Assembly: GCA_902806105.1 (NCBI GenBank)
Contig: CADCVI010000066.1
Location: 1 to 13,338 of the forward strand
Direction of reading: 5' to 3'
From: an uncultured Rubrobacteraceae bacterium
GTDB lineage: Bacteria > Actinomycetota > Rubrobacteria > Rubrobacterales > Rubrobacteraceae
DNA length: 13,338 nucleotides
The translations under genes and the position numbers were made by a program. How positions within the stretch are numbered: the first letter of the stretch is position 1; each line of letters begins with the position of its first letter. Positions 1 through 6,969 of this stretch are shown piece by piece. The notes under the pieces were generated by a model. The model saw nothing but the letters and a program-made list of their open reading frames with translations. It was not told the origin of the DNA and searched no databases.

Positions 1-1007
1 CGTCCCCCGGTCTGGAAGCCGCCCCGCCCATAGCGGCGGCCCCCGAGACCAGGGAGTACCGCAGCGGCCGGCGCGGGGTACGCGCCTCTCCCGCCGCACG
101 CAAGGCCGCCGTCAGGCGCGGCATCTCCATAGAGGGGATCACCGGTTCCGGCCCCGCAGGCAGGATCTACCTCTCCGACGTTCTGGAGGCGGACCTCCGC
201 CAGGGGACGCCGCAAGAAGCGCTACACGAAGTCCCCCCGCAAGCCCCCGAGGCTCCCGCAACGGTCGTAAGCGAGCCGGCGGGCGCAGCGTCGGTGCCAG
301 CGGCTCCTCCCGAACCGCCCCCCGGCGAGGATGTCGAGAGGGAAATCCTCTCCCGGATACGGCGCGTCGGCGCGGAGCGGACGGCGAAGAGCTTCAGGGA
401 CGTGCCGCACTTCTACCTCACCAGGGATCTGGAGGCCGACGGCCTGCTGGAGCTTCGGGAGCGTCTCAAGACGAAGATGGACCCGGCCCCTTCGGTCACG
501 GAGCTTCTCGTGCTCGCCATCGCCAGGACGCTCAAGAACCATCCGCGCCTCAACTCCCGCTACGTGGAGGGCGGATACGCAGACGTGAACCGCCGGGTCA
601 ACCTCGGCGTCGCGGTGGCGACGGACGACGGGCTCGTGGTGCCGGTCCTCAAGGGGGCCGATTCGATGCCTCTGCGAGAGCTCGTCCCGGCGGCGAAGGA
701 GCTCGTGCGGAAGGCCCGGGAGGGCGCGCTCGGGGCCGACGACCTCTCCGGCGGCACCTTCACCGTCTCCAACCTCGGTATGATGGGGGTGGACGCCTTC
801 GATGCCATCATCAACGCGCCGCAGGCTGGCATACTGGCCCTGGGCCGGGTCCGGACGGTGCCGGAGTGGCGGGACGGGGCGTGGCTGCCGCTGCGCGTGA
901 TCTCCGCGACGCTCTCGGTGGACCATCGGGTGGCCGACGGGGCGGACGGGGCCCGGTTCCTCGGGGACCTTCAGGCGGCCCTGTCGGACTGGGAACTGCT
1001 GTTGTAA
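1..1007 (+). CDS. 2-oxo acid dehydrogenase E2 (dihydrolipoyl acyltransferase), 5'-truncated
   Basis: The frame is open from base 3 to the TAA at 1005-1007, so the gene begins left of the window; 334 codons are visible. Visible residues 26-60 form a peripheral-subunit (E3)-binding domain: a VRASPAARKAA-like helix followed by ITGSGPAGRIYLSDV. An Ala/Pro/Glu-rich linker follows. From about residue 115 comes the acyltransferase domain, with GGTFTVSNLGMMG and the active-site motif DHRVADG (His codon at 924, Asp codon at 936). The enzyme carries acyl groups from E1 on a lipoyl arm to CoA. The lipoyl domain would be encoded upstream and is not seen. Acyl specificity (pyruvate, 2-oxoglutarate, branched-chain or acetoin) cannot be read without the E1 genes. 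A GTG at 294 could be mistaken for a start, but it lies in the linker and would discard the E3-binding domain. Confident in family, not in substrate. Confidence 0.93.
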   Translation, partial: SPGLEAAPPIAAAPETREYRSGRRGVRASPAARKAAVRRGISIEGITGSGPAGRIYLSDVLEADLRQGTPQEALHEVPPQAPEAPATVVSEPAGAASVPAAPPEPPPGEDVEREILSRIRRVGAERTAKSFRDVPHFYLTRDLEADGLLELRERLKTKMDPAPSVTELLVLAIARTLKNHPRLNSRYVEGGYADVNRRVNLGVAVATDDGLVVPVLKGADSMPLRELVPAAKELVRKAREGALGADDLSGGTFTVSNLGMMGVDAFDAIINAPQAGILALGRVRTVPEWRDGAWLPLRVISATLSVDHRVADGADGARFLGDLQAALSDWELLL

Positions 1008-1030
1008 GGGAGAGCTTGGAAGGGACCGAC

Positions 1031-1372
1031 GTGAAGGTCGAAAACGAAGCCATCCTGACGTGCCCGAACTGCCGGGTCGAAGGTCGCCACGAACTCCTGT
1101 ACCTCTCCAACCGCCTGCGCGCCAGCCGGTGCGACAACTGCGCCTACACGCAGATGTTCTCGGGCCACATCTACGCAGAGTACGCCAGGGACGTGACCGA
1201 CCGCGCGACCTCGCTGCCGATGAGGCTTGCCGGGCAGGCGATCCGGCACCCGCTCGGCGTCTTCGGCTGGCCCGCCAAGGCCCTGCTCAAGCCCCTCGGG
1301 CTGCTGAGCGAGGTCGGCAAGGTGACGGACTTCGAACGAAAGAGCCACCGCCACCCCCCGGCGCGCAACTGA
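1031..1372 (+). CDS. Small zinc-ribbon protein of unknown function
   Basis: 113 residues from a GTG at 1031, chosen because GGAAGGG (1018-1024) lies 6 nt upstream; a TTG at 1016 is a weaker alternative. Four cysteines form two CxxC knuckles, C11-P-N-C14 and C34-D-N-C37, separated by 19 residues, which is a zinc-ribbon pattern. The rest (about residues 45-113) has no motif I recognise; it includes a moderately hydrophobic stretch around residues 63-93 and a basic, His-rich tail. It starts 23 bp after the E2 stop on the same strand, so it is probably cotranscribed with the dehydrogenase genes. I do not recognise a family. It may be a nucleic-acid or protein-binding module, but a link to E2 function is only suggested by position. 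Confidence 0.72.
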   Translation: MKVENEAILTCPNCRVEGRHELLYLSNRLRASRCDNCAYTQMFSGHIYAEYARDVTDRATSLPMRLAGQAIRHPLGVFGWPAKALLKPLGLLSEVGKVTDFERKSHRHPPARN

Positions 1373-1474
1373 ACGCGGCAAGGCCGCGCGGACCGGACGA
1401 AGGAGGGCCGCGGCCGCCGTTCGCGGACCGGGGCATACAGAATGACGGGCGCGGTGGCGGCTCCTGGGGCCGTT

Positions 1475-1951
1475 CTAGTTGCGCACGGCCTTCTCGGACG
1501 TAGCTTCGGAGGCCACGAGGACGGGGCGCCCGGCCCTGCGCGAGACGCGCTCGGAGAAGCCGAGGCCCGTAAATACCCGCTCGAACCAGGGACGCGGCGC
1601 CCCGCCCGTCACGATCAAACCGGCCCCGAGCTCCTCGCCGAGCAGGATCACGGCCTTCTCCGGCGTACCCTCCCTGTAGTACGACCCCGAAACGGTCCCG
1701 CCGAGCTTCCCTTCTATGCGCCCCACCCGGGCGTCGAGGAGGGCGAGGCCCCTGAGCCTCCTCCGCTCCAGCACGGCCTCGCTCCGCTCCCTCGTCGCGG
1801 CCCCCGGATGCGGCAACTCGGGCACCATGGAGACCACGTGTACGACGTGCAGCTCCGAACCCGTCCCATCGGCCAGCTCGACCGCCGCTTCCTCAGCGAT
1901 GGAAGCCTCCGCGGAACCGTTCGTCGCCAACAATATCTTCGTCGGGAACAC
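1475..1951 (-). CDS. Universal stress protein (UspA family), single domain
   Basis: 158 residues. The N-terminus has the Usp first strand TKILLATNGSAEA, followed by a helix and SELHVVHVV, and the C-terminus ends with SERVSRRAGRPVLVA, as in the family. The GTG start at 1951 is chosen because AAGGAG (1964-1959 on the minus strand) sits 7 nt upstream and it gives the usual family length; an in-frame ATG near 2284 would add 111 residues that do not resemble Usp. Family members bind ATP through a G-x2-G-x9-G-S/T loop; here that region reads TGGAPRPW and then GLGFSERV, so it is degenerate and ATP binding is doubtful. It is transcribed convergently with the zinc-ribbon gene and divergently from aroE. 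General stress survival is the family role; the exact job is unknown. Confidence 0.9.
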   Translation of the reverse strand: MFPTKILLATNGSAEASIAEEAAVELADGTGSELHVVHVVSMVPELPHPGAATRERSEAVLERRRLRGLALLDARVGRIEGKLGGTVSGSYYREGTPEKAVILLGEELGAGLIVTGGAPRPWFERVFTGLGFSERVSRRAGRPVLVASEATSEKAVRN

Positions 1952-1958
1952 GACGCCT

Positions 1959-1964
1959 CTCCTT
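1959..1964 (-). promoter_or_regulatory. Ribosome binding site of the Usp gene
   Basis: AAGGAG on the minus strand, 7 nt before the GTG at 1951. It fixes this start over the far-upstream in-frame ATG. Confidence 0.75.
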
Positions 1965-2000
1965 CGTAAAAGACCTTTGCTAAATGCTCGATACACATAG

Positions 2001-2028
2001 ATGGTATCGGCGAAGAGATGTCGTGCAA
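2001..2028 (-). promoter_or_regulatory. Candidate promoter for the Usp gene
   Basis: On the minus strand, TTGCAC (2028-2023) and TACCAT (2006-2001) are separated by 16 nt. The boxes match the sigma-70 consensus only 3/6 and 4/6, so this is a weak candidate placed sensibly 50 bp before the GTG start. Confidence 0.3.
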
Positions 2029-2048
2029 ACGCGATGTGTGAAGATGCC

Positions 2049-2058
2049 CACCCGGGTG
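2049..2058. repeat. CACCCGGGTG palindrome in the usp-aroE divergent region
   Basis: A perfect 10-bp palindrome that extends to 16 bp (2046-2061) with one mismatched pair. It lies between the two divergent genes, upstream of both candidate promoters, where an operator might be. Short GC palindromes are common in such genomes, so function is inferred only. Confidence 0.35.
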
Positions 2059-2116
2059 TGCGGGTACGAGCCGGTGGGGCCGCCGTTGGTGGGTCGTGGA
2101 GAAAGCGGGGCGGAGG

Positions 2117-2142
2117 TCGCCCCGCTGGTGGGCGTGGGGCGA
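2117..2142. repeat. Inverted repeat TCGCCCC-N12-GGGGCGA before aroE
   Basis: Two 7-bp arms (2117-2123 and 2136-2142) pair perfectly around a 12-nt spacer. The right arm covers the place where a -35 box for the TATAAT at 2159 would lie. It could be an operator or a hairpin; nothing in the sequence names a regulator. Confidence 0.4.
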
Positions 2143-2158
2143 GATGCCACGTGACCCG

Positions 2159-2164
2159 TATAAT
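2159..2164 (+). promoter_or_regulatory. -10 box (TATAAT) of the probable aroE promoter
   Basis: A perfect TATAAT in otherwise GC-rich DNA, 46 bp before the aroE ATG, predicting a start of transcription near 2171. No good -35 box is seen at the expected distance (TGGGGC around 2135-2140), so the promoter may need an activator or another sigma factor. Confidence 0.55.
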
Positions 2165-2209
2165 GTCGGCCGCGTTGGAAGCCGTGCGAGACAGCGAGGA
2201 AGTAGAGGC

Positions 2210-3055
2210 ATGATCAGCGGAAAGACCGGCGTGCTCGCCCTGATCGGGCATCCCGTCGGGCACAGCTTGAGCCCGGGGATGCACAACGCCTCCTTCGAGG
2301 CGGACGGGCTGGATTTCGCCTACGTGTGCTTCGACGTCGACCCCGGAGAGCTGCCCGACGCGGTGAGGGGCATGGCCGCCCTAAAGCTTCGCGGCTTCAA
2401 CATCACGATGCCTCACAAGCAGGCCATGGTCGGCCTCGTCGACGAGATTGACGAGGGCGCTCGCGTCTCCGGCGCCGTGAACACCGTGGTGATCGACGAG
2501 GGGTCCAGGCTCCACGGGTACAACACCGACGGCGGCGGGATGGTCGAAGCGTGCAGGGAGGCCGGTATAAAGGTGTCCGGACGGCGCGTCCTGCTCCTCG
2601 GCGCCGGGGGGGCCGCGGCCTCCATCGCCCTGGCCCTGAGCGGAGAGGGGGCCGGGGAGCTGCGCCTCGTCAACAGGAGCGCGGGCCGCGCCGAAGAGCT
2701 GGCGCAGGGGCTGCGCGCGGCGGGGGTGGAAGGGATCAGGATCTACCCCACGGAAGCCCTCGACGAAGCCGCGAGGGACGCGGACGTAATCGTCAACGCC
2801 ACGCCGCTCGGGATGAAGGACGGGGATCCCCTCCCGCTACCCGGGGAGTACCTTCGTGAGGACGTGGACGTCTGCGACGCGGTCTACCGTCCCGGCAAGC
2901 AGACCGCGCTGGTCCGGGCCGCCCGGGAACACGGCGCTCGCGTCGTCGCCGGCGAGCGGATGCTGCTGTACCAGGGGGTGCTCGCCCAGAGGCTCTGGAC
3001 CGGACGAGAGCCGAACGTAGAAGCGATGAGCCAGGCGATCTCCCGCAGGGGCTGA
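2210..3055 (+). CDS. aroE: Shikimate dehydrogenase (NADP-type)
   Basis: 281 residues, the usual length. AroE reduces 3-dehydroshikimate to shikimate in chorismate synthesis. The substrate domain has GHSLSPGMHN (S19, S21), NITMPHK (K70, catalytic Lys), N91 and NTDG (D107, catalytic Asp). The Rossmann domain has LLGAGGAA (131-136) and NRSAGR (155-160), the NRxxxR pattern that holds the NADP 2'-phosphate. Quinate/shikimate dehydrogenases that feed protocatechuate typically carry S-x-T instead of S-x-S in the first motif and an acidic residue at the cofactor site, so this copy looks biosynthetic despite lying beside the pca genes. The ATG at 2210 has AGAGG just upstream and a TATAAT promoter; an in-frame start near 2096 lies upstream of the promoter box and is unlikely. 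It is separated from pcaI by 203 bp and probably not in that operon. Confidence 0.94.
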   Translation: MISGKTGVLALIGHPVGHSLSPGMHNASFEADGLDFAYVCFDVDPGELPDAVRGMAALKLRGFNITMPHKQAMVGLVDEIDEGARVSGAVNTVVIDEGSRLHGYNTDGGGMVEACREAGIKVSGRRVLLLGAGGAAASIALALSGEGAGELRLVNRSAGRAEELAQGLRAAGVEGIRIYPTEALDEAARDADVIVNATPLGMKDGDPLPLPGEYLREDVDVCDAVYRPGKQTALVRAAREHGARVVAGERMLLYQGVLAQRLWTGREPNVEAMSQAISRRG

Positions 3056-3061
3056 AGCCCA

Positions 3062-3085
3062 CGAGGGAGGCGCCGTCAGCCCTCG
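3062..3085 (+). terminator. Possible terminator hairpin after aroE
   Basis: CGAGGG (3062-3067) pairs with CCCTCG (3080-3085) around a 12-nt loop, starting 6 nt after the aroE stop. No T-tract follows, so it is not a classical intrinsic terminator; high-GC actinobacteria often use such hairpins. Confidence 0.35.
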
Positions 3086-3102
3086 GAAACCGCTCTCTGC
3101 GT

Positions 3103-3131
3103 TTGCGCCATGGGACGGGGACATCCAGAAT
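3103..3131 (+). promoter_or_regulatory. Candidate promoter of the pca operon
   Basis: TTGCGC (3103-3108) and CAGAAT (3126-3131) are separated by 17 nt, about 130 bp before pcaI. The boxes match consensus 3/6 and 4/6. Downstream, GCCCG/CGGGC arms (3168-3172 and 3183-3187) could form a leader hairpin or operator. Position makes this the likely control region of the pca genes; the exact boxes are uncertain. Confidence 0.3.
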
Positions 3132-3249
3132 GATTCGTCAGGAGAGCGAGAGGATCGGGAAGGGTTTGCCCGAAGGCGATGCCGGGCGGCTGGGGCATTT
3201 CGAGGTTGCCGCACGGGCTCCCGGGTGAGGAGGAGAATGGTATGCAGGC

Positions 3250-3256
3250 AGGAGGT
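3250..3256 (+). promoter_or_regulatory. Ribosome binding site of pcaI
   Basis: AGGAGGT lies only 3 nt (from GGAGG) before the GTG at 3259 but 6 nt before the TTG at 3262. Spacing therefore favours the TTG, though the proteins differ by one residue only. Confidence 0.6.
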
Positions 3257-3258
3257 CG

Positions 3259-4119
3259 GTGTTGGCTGAGATAGTGGGGCTGCGTGAGGCGGTCTCGGGG
3301 CTCGTCCACGACGGGGACACGGTAGCGCTGGAGGGGTTCACGCACCTGATCCCGTTCGCGGCGGCTCACGAGATCATCCGCCAGGAGAAGCGTGACCTGA
3401 CGCTCGTCAGGATGACGCCCGACCTGATCTACGACCAGATGATCGGGATGGGCACCGCGCGAAAGCTCATCTTCTCCTGGGGCGGCAACCCCGGCGTCGG
3501 CTCCCTGCACCGCTTCCGCGACGCCATCGAGAAGGGCTGGCCGAACCCCATCGAGATCGAGGAGCACTCCCACGCGGGGATGGCGAACCGCTACGTGGCC
3601 GGGGCATCGAACCTGCCGTTCGCGGTGCTGCGCGGCTACGTGGGCACGGACCTTCCGAAGGTCACGCCGACCATCGCTCCCATAAAGTGCCCGTTCACGG
3701 GTGAGGAGCTGATGGCGGTGCCGGCCCTGAACCCGGACGTCGCCGTGATCCACGCGCAGCAGGCGGACAGGAAGGGCAACGTGGCGCTGTGGGGGATCAC
3801 GGGCGTCCAGAAGGAGGCCGCGCTCTCCGCGCGCCGCGTGATCGTCACGGTGGAGGAGGTCGTCGACGGTTTCGAGCCGCACGACTTCGGGATCGTGCTG
3901 CCCTCCGTGGCGGTGGACGCGGTGGCCGTCGAGCCTGAAGGCGCCTACCCGGCCTACACCCACGGTTACTACTCCCGCGACAACGCCTTCTACGAGGCGT
4001 GGGACCCGATAGGACGGGACCGCGAGAAGTTCGGCGGGTGGATGGAGAAGCACGTGCTCGGGGTGGAGGACTTCCGGGAGCACCTCAGGAGCATTCGGGA
4101 GCAGGGGGCCATGAGATGA
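3259..4119 (+). CDS. pcaI: 3-oxoadipate CoA-transferase, alpha subunit (glutaconate-CoA-transferase/CatI type)
   Basis: 286 residues. With the next gene it transfers CoA from succinyl-CoA to 3-oxoadipate, giving 3-oxoadipyl-CoA. It is a family I CoA-transferase subunit A: LREAVSGLVHDGDTVALEGF at the N-terminus, SWGGNPGVGSLHR (about 74-86), EEHSHAGMANRYVAGAS, and IHAQQADRKGNV near residue 170. This resembles glutaconate CoA-transferase subunit A and the CatI subunit of chlorocatechol-degrading pseudomonads more than the SCOT-like PcaI of Pseudomonas putida, whose glycine-rich N-terminus is absent. The start is GTG 3259 or TTG 3262. It is the first gene of the pca cluster and overlaps pcaJ by 4 bp (ATGA), indicating coupled translation of the two subunits. 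Acceptor specificity rests on the operon context. Confidence 0.92.
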   Translation: MLAEIVGLREAVSGLVHDGDTVALEGFTHLIPFAAAHEIIRQEKRDLTLVRMTPDLIYDQMIGMGTARKLIFSWGGNPGVGSLHRFRDAIEKGWPNPIEIEEHSHAGMANRYVAGASNLPFAVLRGYVGTDLPKVTPTIAPIKCPFTGEELMAVPALNPDVAVIHAQQADRKGNVALWGITGVQKEAALSARRVIVTVEEVVDGFEPHDFGIVLPSVAVDAVAVEPEGAYPAYTHGYYSRDNAFYEAWDPIGRDREKFGGWMEKHVLGVEDFREHLRSIREQGAMR

Positions 4120-4907
4120 AGGACGGCGACGGACGGGGCTACACCGCCGACGAGATGATGACGGTGGCAGCCTCGCGCAGGCTGAAGGACGGCGTTGTCT
4201 GCTTCGTCGGAATAGGCATCCCGAGCCAGGCGGCAAACCTCGCCCGGCTCACCCACGCTCCGGAGTGCGTCCTGATCTACGAATCCGGAACCATCGGGGC
4301 GAAGCCGGAGGTGCTGCCTCTCAGTATCGGGGACGGCGAGCTCGCCGAACACGCGGACGCCGTGGTCTCGGTGCCCGAGATCTTCAACTACTGGCTCCAG
4401 GCCGGACGGGTGGACGTAGGTTTCCTCGGGGCGGCCCAGATCGACCGCTACGCCAACCTCAACACGACGGTAGTGGGCCCGTACGAGGACCCGAAGGTCC
4501 GCCTACCGGGGGCGGGAGGGGCGCCGGAGATCGCGGCTTCGGCCAGGGAGGTCTTTATAGTCCTCAGGCAATCGAAGCGCGCCTTTGTCGAGAAGCTCGC
4601 CTTCGTGACGTCGGTAGGTCACGCTCGGGGCGGCGGTTCCCGCGGGGACCTCGGGTACTCGGGCGGCGGTCCCACGGTGGTCATCACCGACCTCGGCATA
4701 CTGGAGCCCGACCCGGGGAGTCGTGAGCTGACCCTCGTCGCGCTACACCCGGGTGCTTCGGTCGAGGATGCGAGGGGGGCGACGGGCTGGGACCTGAAGG
4801 TCGCCGGCGAGGTGGCGACGACGGAGCCGCCGACGGAGGACGAGCTCCGGGTGCTGCGCGACCTCCAGGAGAGGACCGCGGCGGCGCGCCGGAAGAAGGT
4901 AGGATGA
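4116..4907 (+). CDS. pcaJ: 3-oxoadipate CoA-transferase, beta subunit (CatJ type)
   Basis: 263 residues from the ATG at 4116, which overlaps the pcaI stop as ATGA. The motif LIYESGTIGA contains E56, the position of the catalytic glutamate that forms the covalent CoA thioester in glutaconate-CoA-transferase subunit B. Other family features are FVGIGIPSQAANLAR (30-44) and, in the C-terminal half, VTSVGHARGGGSRGDLGY followed by TVVITDLGILEPDP. A possible upstream in-frame start near 3999 would add 39 residues inside pcaI and lacks support. Together with PcaI it should form the heteromeric enzyme in the cytoplasm. The following gene, a thiolase, uses its product, which supports 3-oxoadipate as substrate. 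Confidence 0.92.
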   Translation: MKDGDGRGYTADEMMTVAASRRLKDGVVCFVGIGIPSQAANLARLTHAPECVLIYESGTIGAKPEVLPLSIGDGELAEHADAVVSVPEIFNYWLQAGRVDVGFLGAAQIDRYANLNTTVVGPYEDPKVRLPGAGGAPEIAASAREVFIVLRQSKRAFVEKLAFVTSVGHARGGGSRGDLGYSGGGPTVVITDLGILEPDPGSRELTLVALHPGASVEDARGATGWDLKVAGEVATTEPPTEDELRVLRDLQERTAAARRKKVG

Positions 4908-4919
4908 GGCCGATCGTCC

Positions 4920-4934
4920 GGGGCGCGGGGCCCC
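4920..4934 (+). repeat. GC hairpin between pcaJ and pcaF
   Basis: GGGGC (4920-4924) and GCCCC (4930-4934) form a 5-bp all-GC stem with a 5-nt loop in the 49-bp gap, just before the pcaF ribosome binding site (GAAGGAG, 4941-4947). It could stabilise or separate mRNA segments; no role is shown. Confidence 0.35.
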
Positions 4935-4956
4935 TGACCGGAAGGAGCGTGTAGGC

Positions 4957-6237
4957 ATGGCTTACGGAGGAGCGATACGCGAGGCCTGGATCGTCGGGGC
5001 GGTGCGGACCCCGATCGGGCGCCACGGCGGTTCCCTGAGCGCGGTGCGCCCCGACGACCTCGGGGCGGCGGCCCTGGAGGCGCTCATGGAGCGCGCCGGT
5101 GTCCCCCCGTCTGAGGTCGAGGACGTGTACTTCGGGTGCGCCAACCAGGCCGGGGAGGACAATCGCGACGTCGCCCGGATGAGCCTGCTCCTCGCCGGCT
5201 TCCCAGATTCCGTCGGCGGCGCGACGGTGAACCGCCTCTGCGGCTCCGGGCTGGAGGCGGTGGCGGGCGCGGCCCGCGCCGTGATGCTCGGCGAGGCCGA
5301 CGTCTACGCGGGCGGCGGGGTCGAGTCCATGAGCCGGGCTCCGTGGGTCATGCCCAAGCCCGAGCGCGCCTTTCCCACCGGCAACGCCACGATGTTCGAC
5401 ACCACCTTGGGCTGGCGCATGGTGAACCCGAAGATGGAGGAGATGGGCCACACCGACACCCTCGGGATGACCGCCGAGAACCTGGCCCAGGAGCGTTTCC
5501 TGATCACCCCGGACGAGGACGACCCCGAGGGGATCGCGAGGGACTACGACGTCTCCCGCGAGGCCCAGGACCGCTTCGCCATACGGAGCCACGAGAAGGC
5601 AGTCGCAGCACAGGACGAGAAGAAGTTCCGCGACGAGATCGTCCCTGTCACCGTAAAGGGCAGGAAGGGGGCCGAGACGATCGTGGAGGCCGACGAGGGC
5701 CCGAGGCGGGATTCCACGATGGAGAAGCTCGGCAAGCTCAGGCCCGCCTTCTCCGGGGAAGGCAGCGTGACCGCGGGCAACTCCAGCTCGCTAAACGACG
5801 GGGCCGCGGCCGTCCTCGTCGTCTCGAAGGAGTACGCAGAGGCACATGGGCTGACGCCCCTGGCGAAGATAAGGAGCGTCGCGGTCGCGGGGGTGCCGCC
5901 TAGGGTCATGGGCATAGGGCCGGTTCCGGCCACGAAGAAGGCGCTCTCCAGGGCCGGGATCTCCATGGACGACGTCGGGCTGATCGAGCTGAACGAGGCG
6001 TTCGCCGCGCAGTCGCTAGCCGTGATCCACGAGTGGGGGATGGACCCGGGCGACGAGCGGCTGAACCCGAACGGCGGCGCGATCGCCCTCGGCCACCCGC
6101 TCGGCTGCTCCGGCGCCCGCATCCTCACCACGCTCGTACACGAGATGAAGCGGCGCCCTGACGCGCGCTACGGCCTCGCCACCATGTGCATCGGCGTCGG
6201 CCAGGGCATAGCGATGGTCGTCGAGAACGCGGCCTGA
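4957..6237 (+). CDS. pcaF: 3-oxoadipyl-CoA thiolase
   Basis: 426 residues, a biosynthetic/degradative thiolase that cleaves 3-oxoadipyl-CoA with CoA to succinyl-CoA and acetyl-CoA, the last step of the pathway. The nucleophilic Cys is C95 in VNRLCGSGLEA, the His is H380 in ALGHPLGCSG, and the second Cys is C411 in TMCIGVGQG; NEAFAAQ precedes them. It is somewhat longer than typical PcaF (about 400). The extra length appears to lie in the loop domain around residues 130-200 (TLGWRMVNPKMEEMGHTDT and an acidic stretch DEDDPEG). The ATG at 4957 has GAAGGAG 9 nt upstream. It follows the CoA-transferase genes and precedes pcaH by 12 bp. Sequence alone would also fit an acetyl-CoA acetyltransferase; context decides for PcaF. 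Confidence 0.94.
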   Translation: MAYGGAIREAWIVGAVRTPIGRHGGSLSAVRPDDLGAAALEALMERAGVPPSEVEDVYFGCANQAGEDNRDVARMSLLLAGFPDSVGGATVNRLCGSGLEAVAGAARAVMLGEADVYAGGGVESMSRAPWVMPKPERAFPTGNATMFDTTLGWRMVNPKMEEMGHTDTLGMTAENLAQERFLITPDEDDPEGIARDYDVSREAQDRFAIRSHEKAVAAQDEKKFRDEIVPVTVKGRKGAETIVEADEGPRRDSTMEKLGKLRPAFSGEGSVTAGNSSSLNDGAAAVLVVSKEYAEAHGLTPLAKIRSVAVAGVPPRVMGIGPVPATKKALSRAGISMDDVGLIELNEAFAAQSLAVIHEWGMDPGDERLNPNGGAIALGHPLGCSGARILTTLVHEMKRRPDARYGLATMCIGVGQGIAMVVENAA

Positions 6238-6249
6238 GAGGAGGATCCG

Positions 6250-6969
6250 GTGGCACAGGAATTTCGCACACGGATACCCGGCTACCGCCGCGACGACGAC
6301 GGCGCCACCCTCTACTACCCCGACTACGGCTCCACACGCCTGCGCGTCCCCGAACGGCCGCTCACGATACTCCCGCACACCCTCACCGAGGTTACCGGCC
6401 CGGCCTACGGCCACGGCACGGTCGGGCCGCTCGACAACGACCTCACCCGCGGGCACGGGGGGGAGCCGCTTGGGGAGAGGATCATCGTCTCCGGGCGGGT
6501 ACTCGACGGTGATGGCAGGCCGGTGAGGAACAGCCTCGTCGAGATCTGGCAGGCAAACGCCGCCGGCCGCTACGTGCACGCGGGCGACCGCCACCCCGCC
6601 CCGCTCGACCCGAACTTCACGGGCGCCGGCCGGTGCATGACCGACGACGACGGCCGCTACCGCTTCGTCACCATAAAGCCCGGCGCCTACCCGTGGAAAA
6701 ACCACGAGAACGCCTGGCGCCCGGCCCACATCCACTTCTCGCTCTTCGGCCCGGCCTTCGCCACGCGGCTCATCACGCAGATGTACTTCCCCGGCGACCC
6801 TCTTTTCTCGCAGGACCCGATCTTCCAGTCCGTCCGCGATCCCAAGGACCAGCAGCGCCTGATCTCGACCTTCGACCTCTCGCTGACCGAGCCGGAGTGG
6901 GCCCTCGGCTACAACTTCGACATCGTCCTGCGCGGGCGCGAGGCGACCCCGATGGAGGACCACCGGTGA
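6250..6969 (+). CDS. pcaH: Protocatechuate 3,4-dioxygenase, beta subunit
   Basis: 239 residues. This subunit holds the non-haem Fe(III) that cleaves protocatechuate between its two hydroxyls to 3-carboxy-cis,cis-muconate. The four iron ligands are all visible: Y108 (AAGRYVHAG), Y147 (PGAYPW), H160 and H162 (RPAHIHF), with the substrate-site Arg at R157. From recall these match the P. putida beta-subunit positions (Tyr408, Tyr447, His460, His462, Arg457 in the 300-offset numbering), so an active enzyme is expected. The GTG at 6250 has GGAGG (6240-6244) 5 nt upstream, which overlaps the end of pcaF. The stop overlaps the pcaG start as GTGA, so both subunits are translated together. Confidence 0.96.
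   Translation: MAQEFRTRIPGYRRDDDGATLYYPDYGSTRLRVPERPLTILPHTLTEVTGPAYGHGTVGPLDNDLTRGHGGEPLGERIIVSGRVLDGDGRPVRNSLVEIWQANAAGRYVHAGDRHPAPLDPNFTGAGRCMTDDDGRYRFVTIKPGAYPWKNHENAWRPAHIHFSLFGPAFATRLITQMYFPGDPLFSQDPIFQSVRDPKDQQRLISTFDLSLTEPEWALGYNFDIVLRGREATPMEDHR

Noticed and set aside
1468..1490. GGCCGT-N11-ACGGCC hairpin at the end of the Usp gene as a bidirectional terminator
   Set aside because: Six-base stem with a long loop, overlapping the coding end and with no T-tract on either side; too weak to annotate, although two genes converge here.
3130..3228. 32-codon open frame before pcaI
   Set aside because: No proper ribosome binding site, no recognised motif, and it overlaps the likely promoter region.
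3076..4236. Long minus-strand open frame of about 386 codons opposite pcaI
   Set aside because: It mirrors pcaI, whose family motifs are unmistakable; its translation is Arg/His/Val-rich low-complexity text typical of the antisense of high-GC genes.
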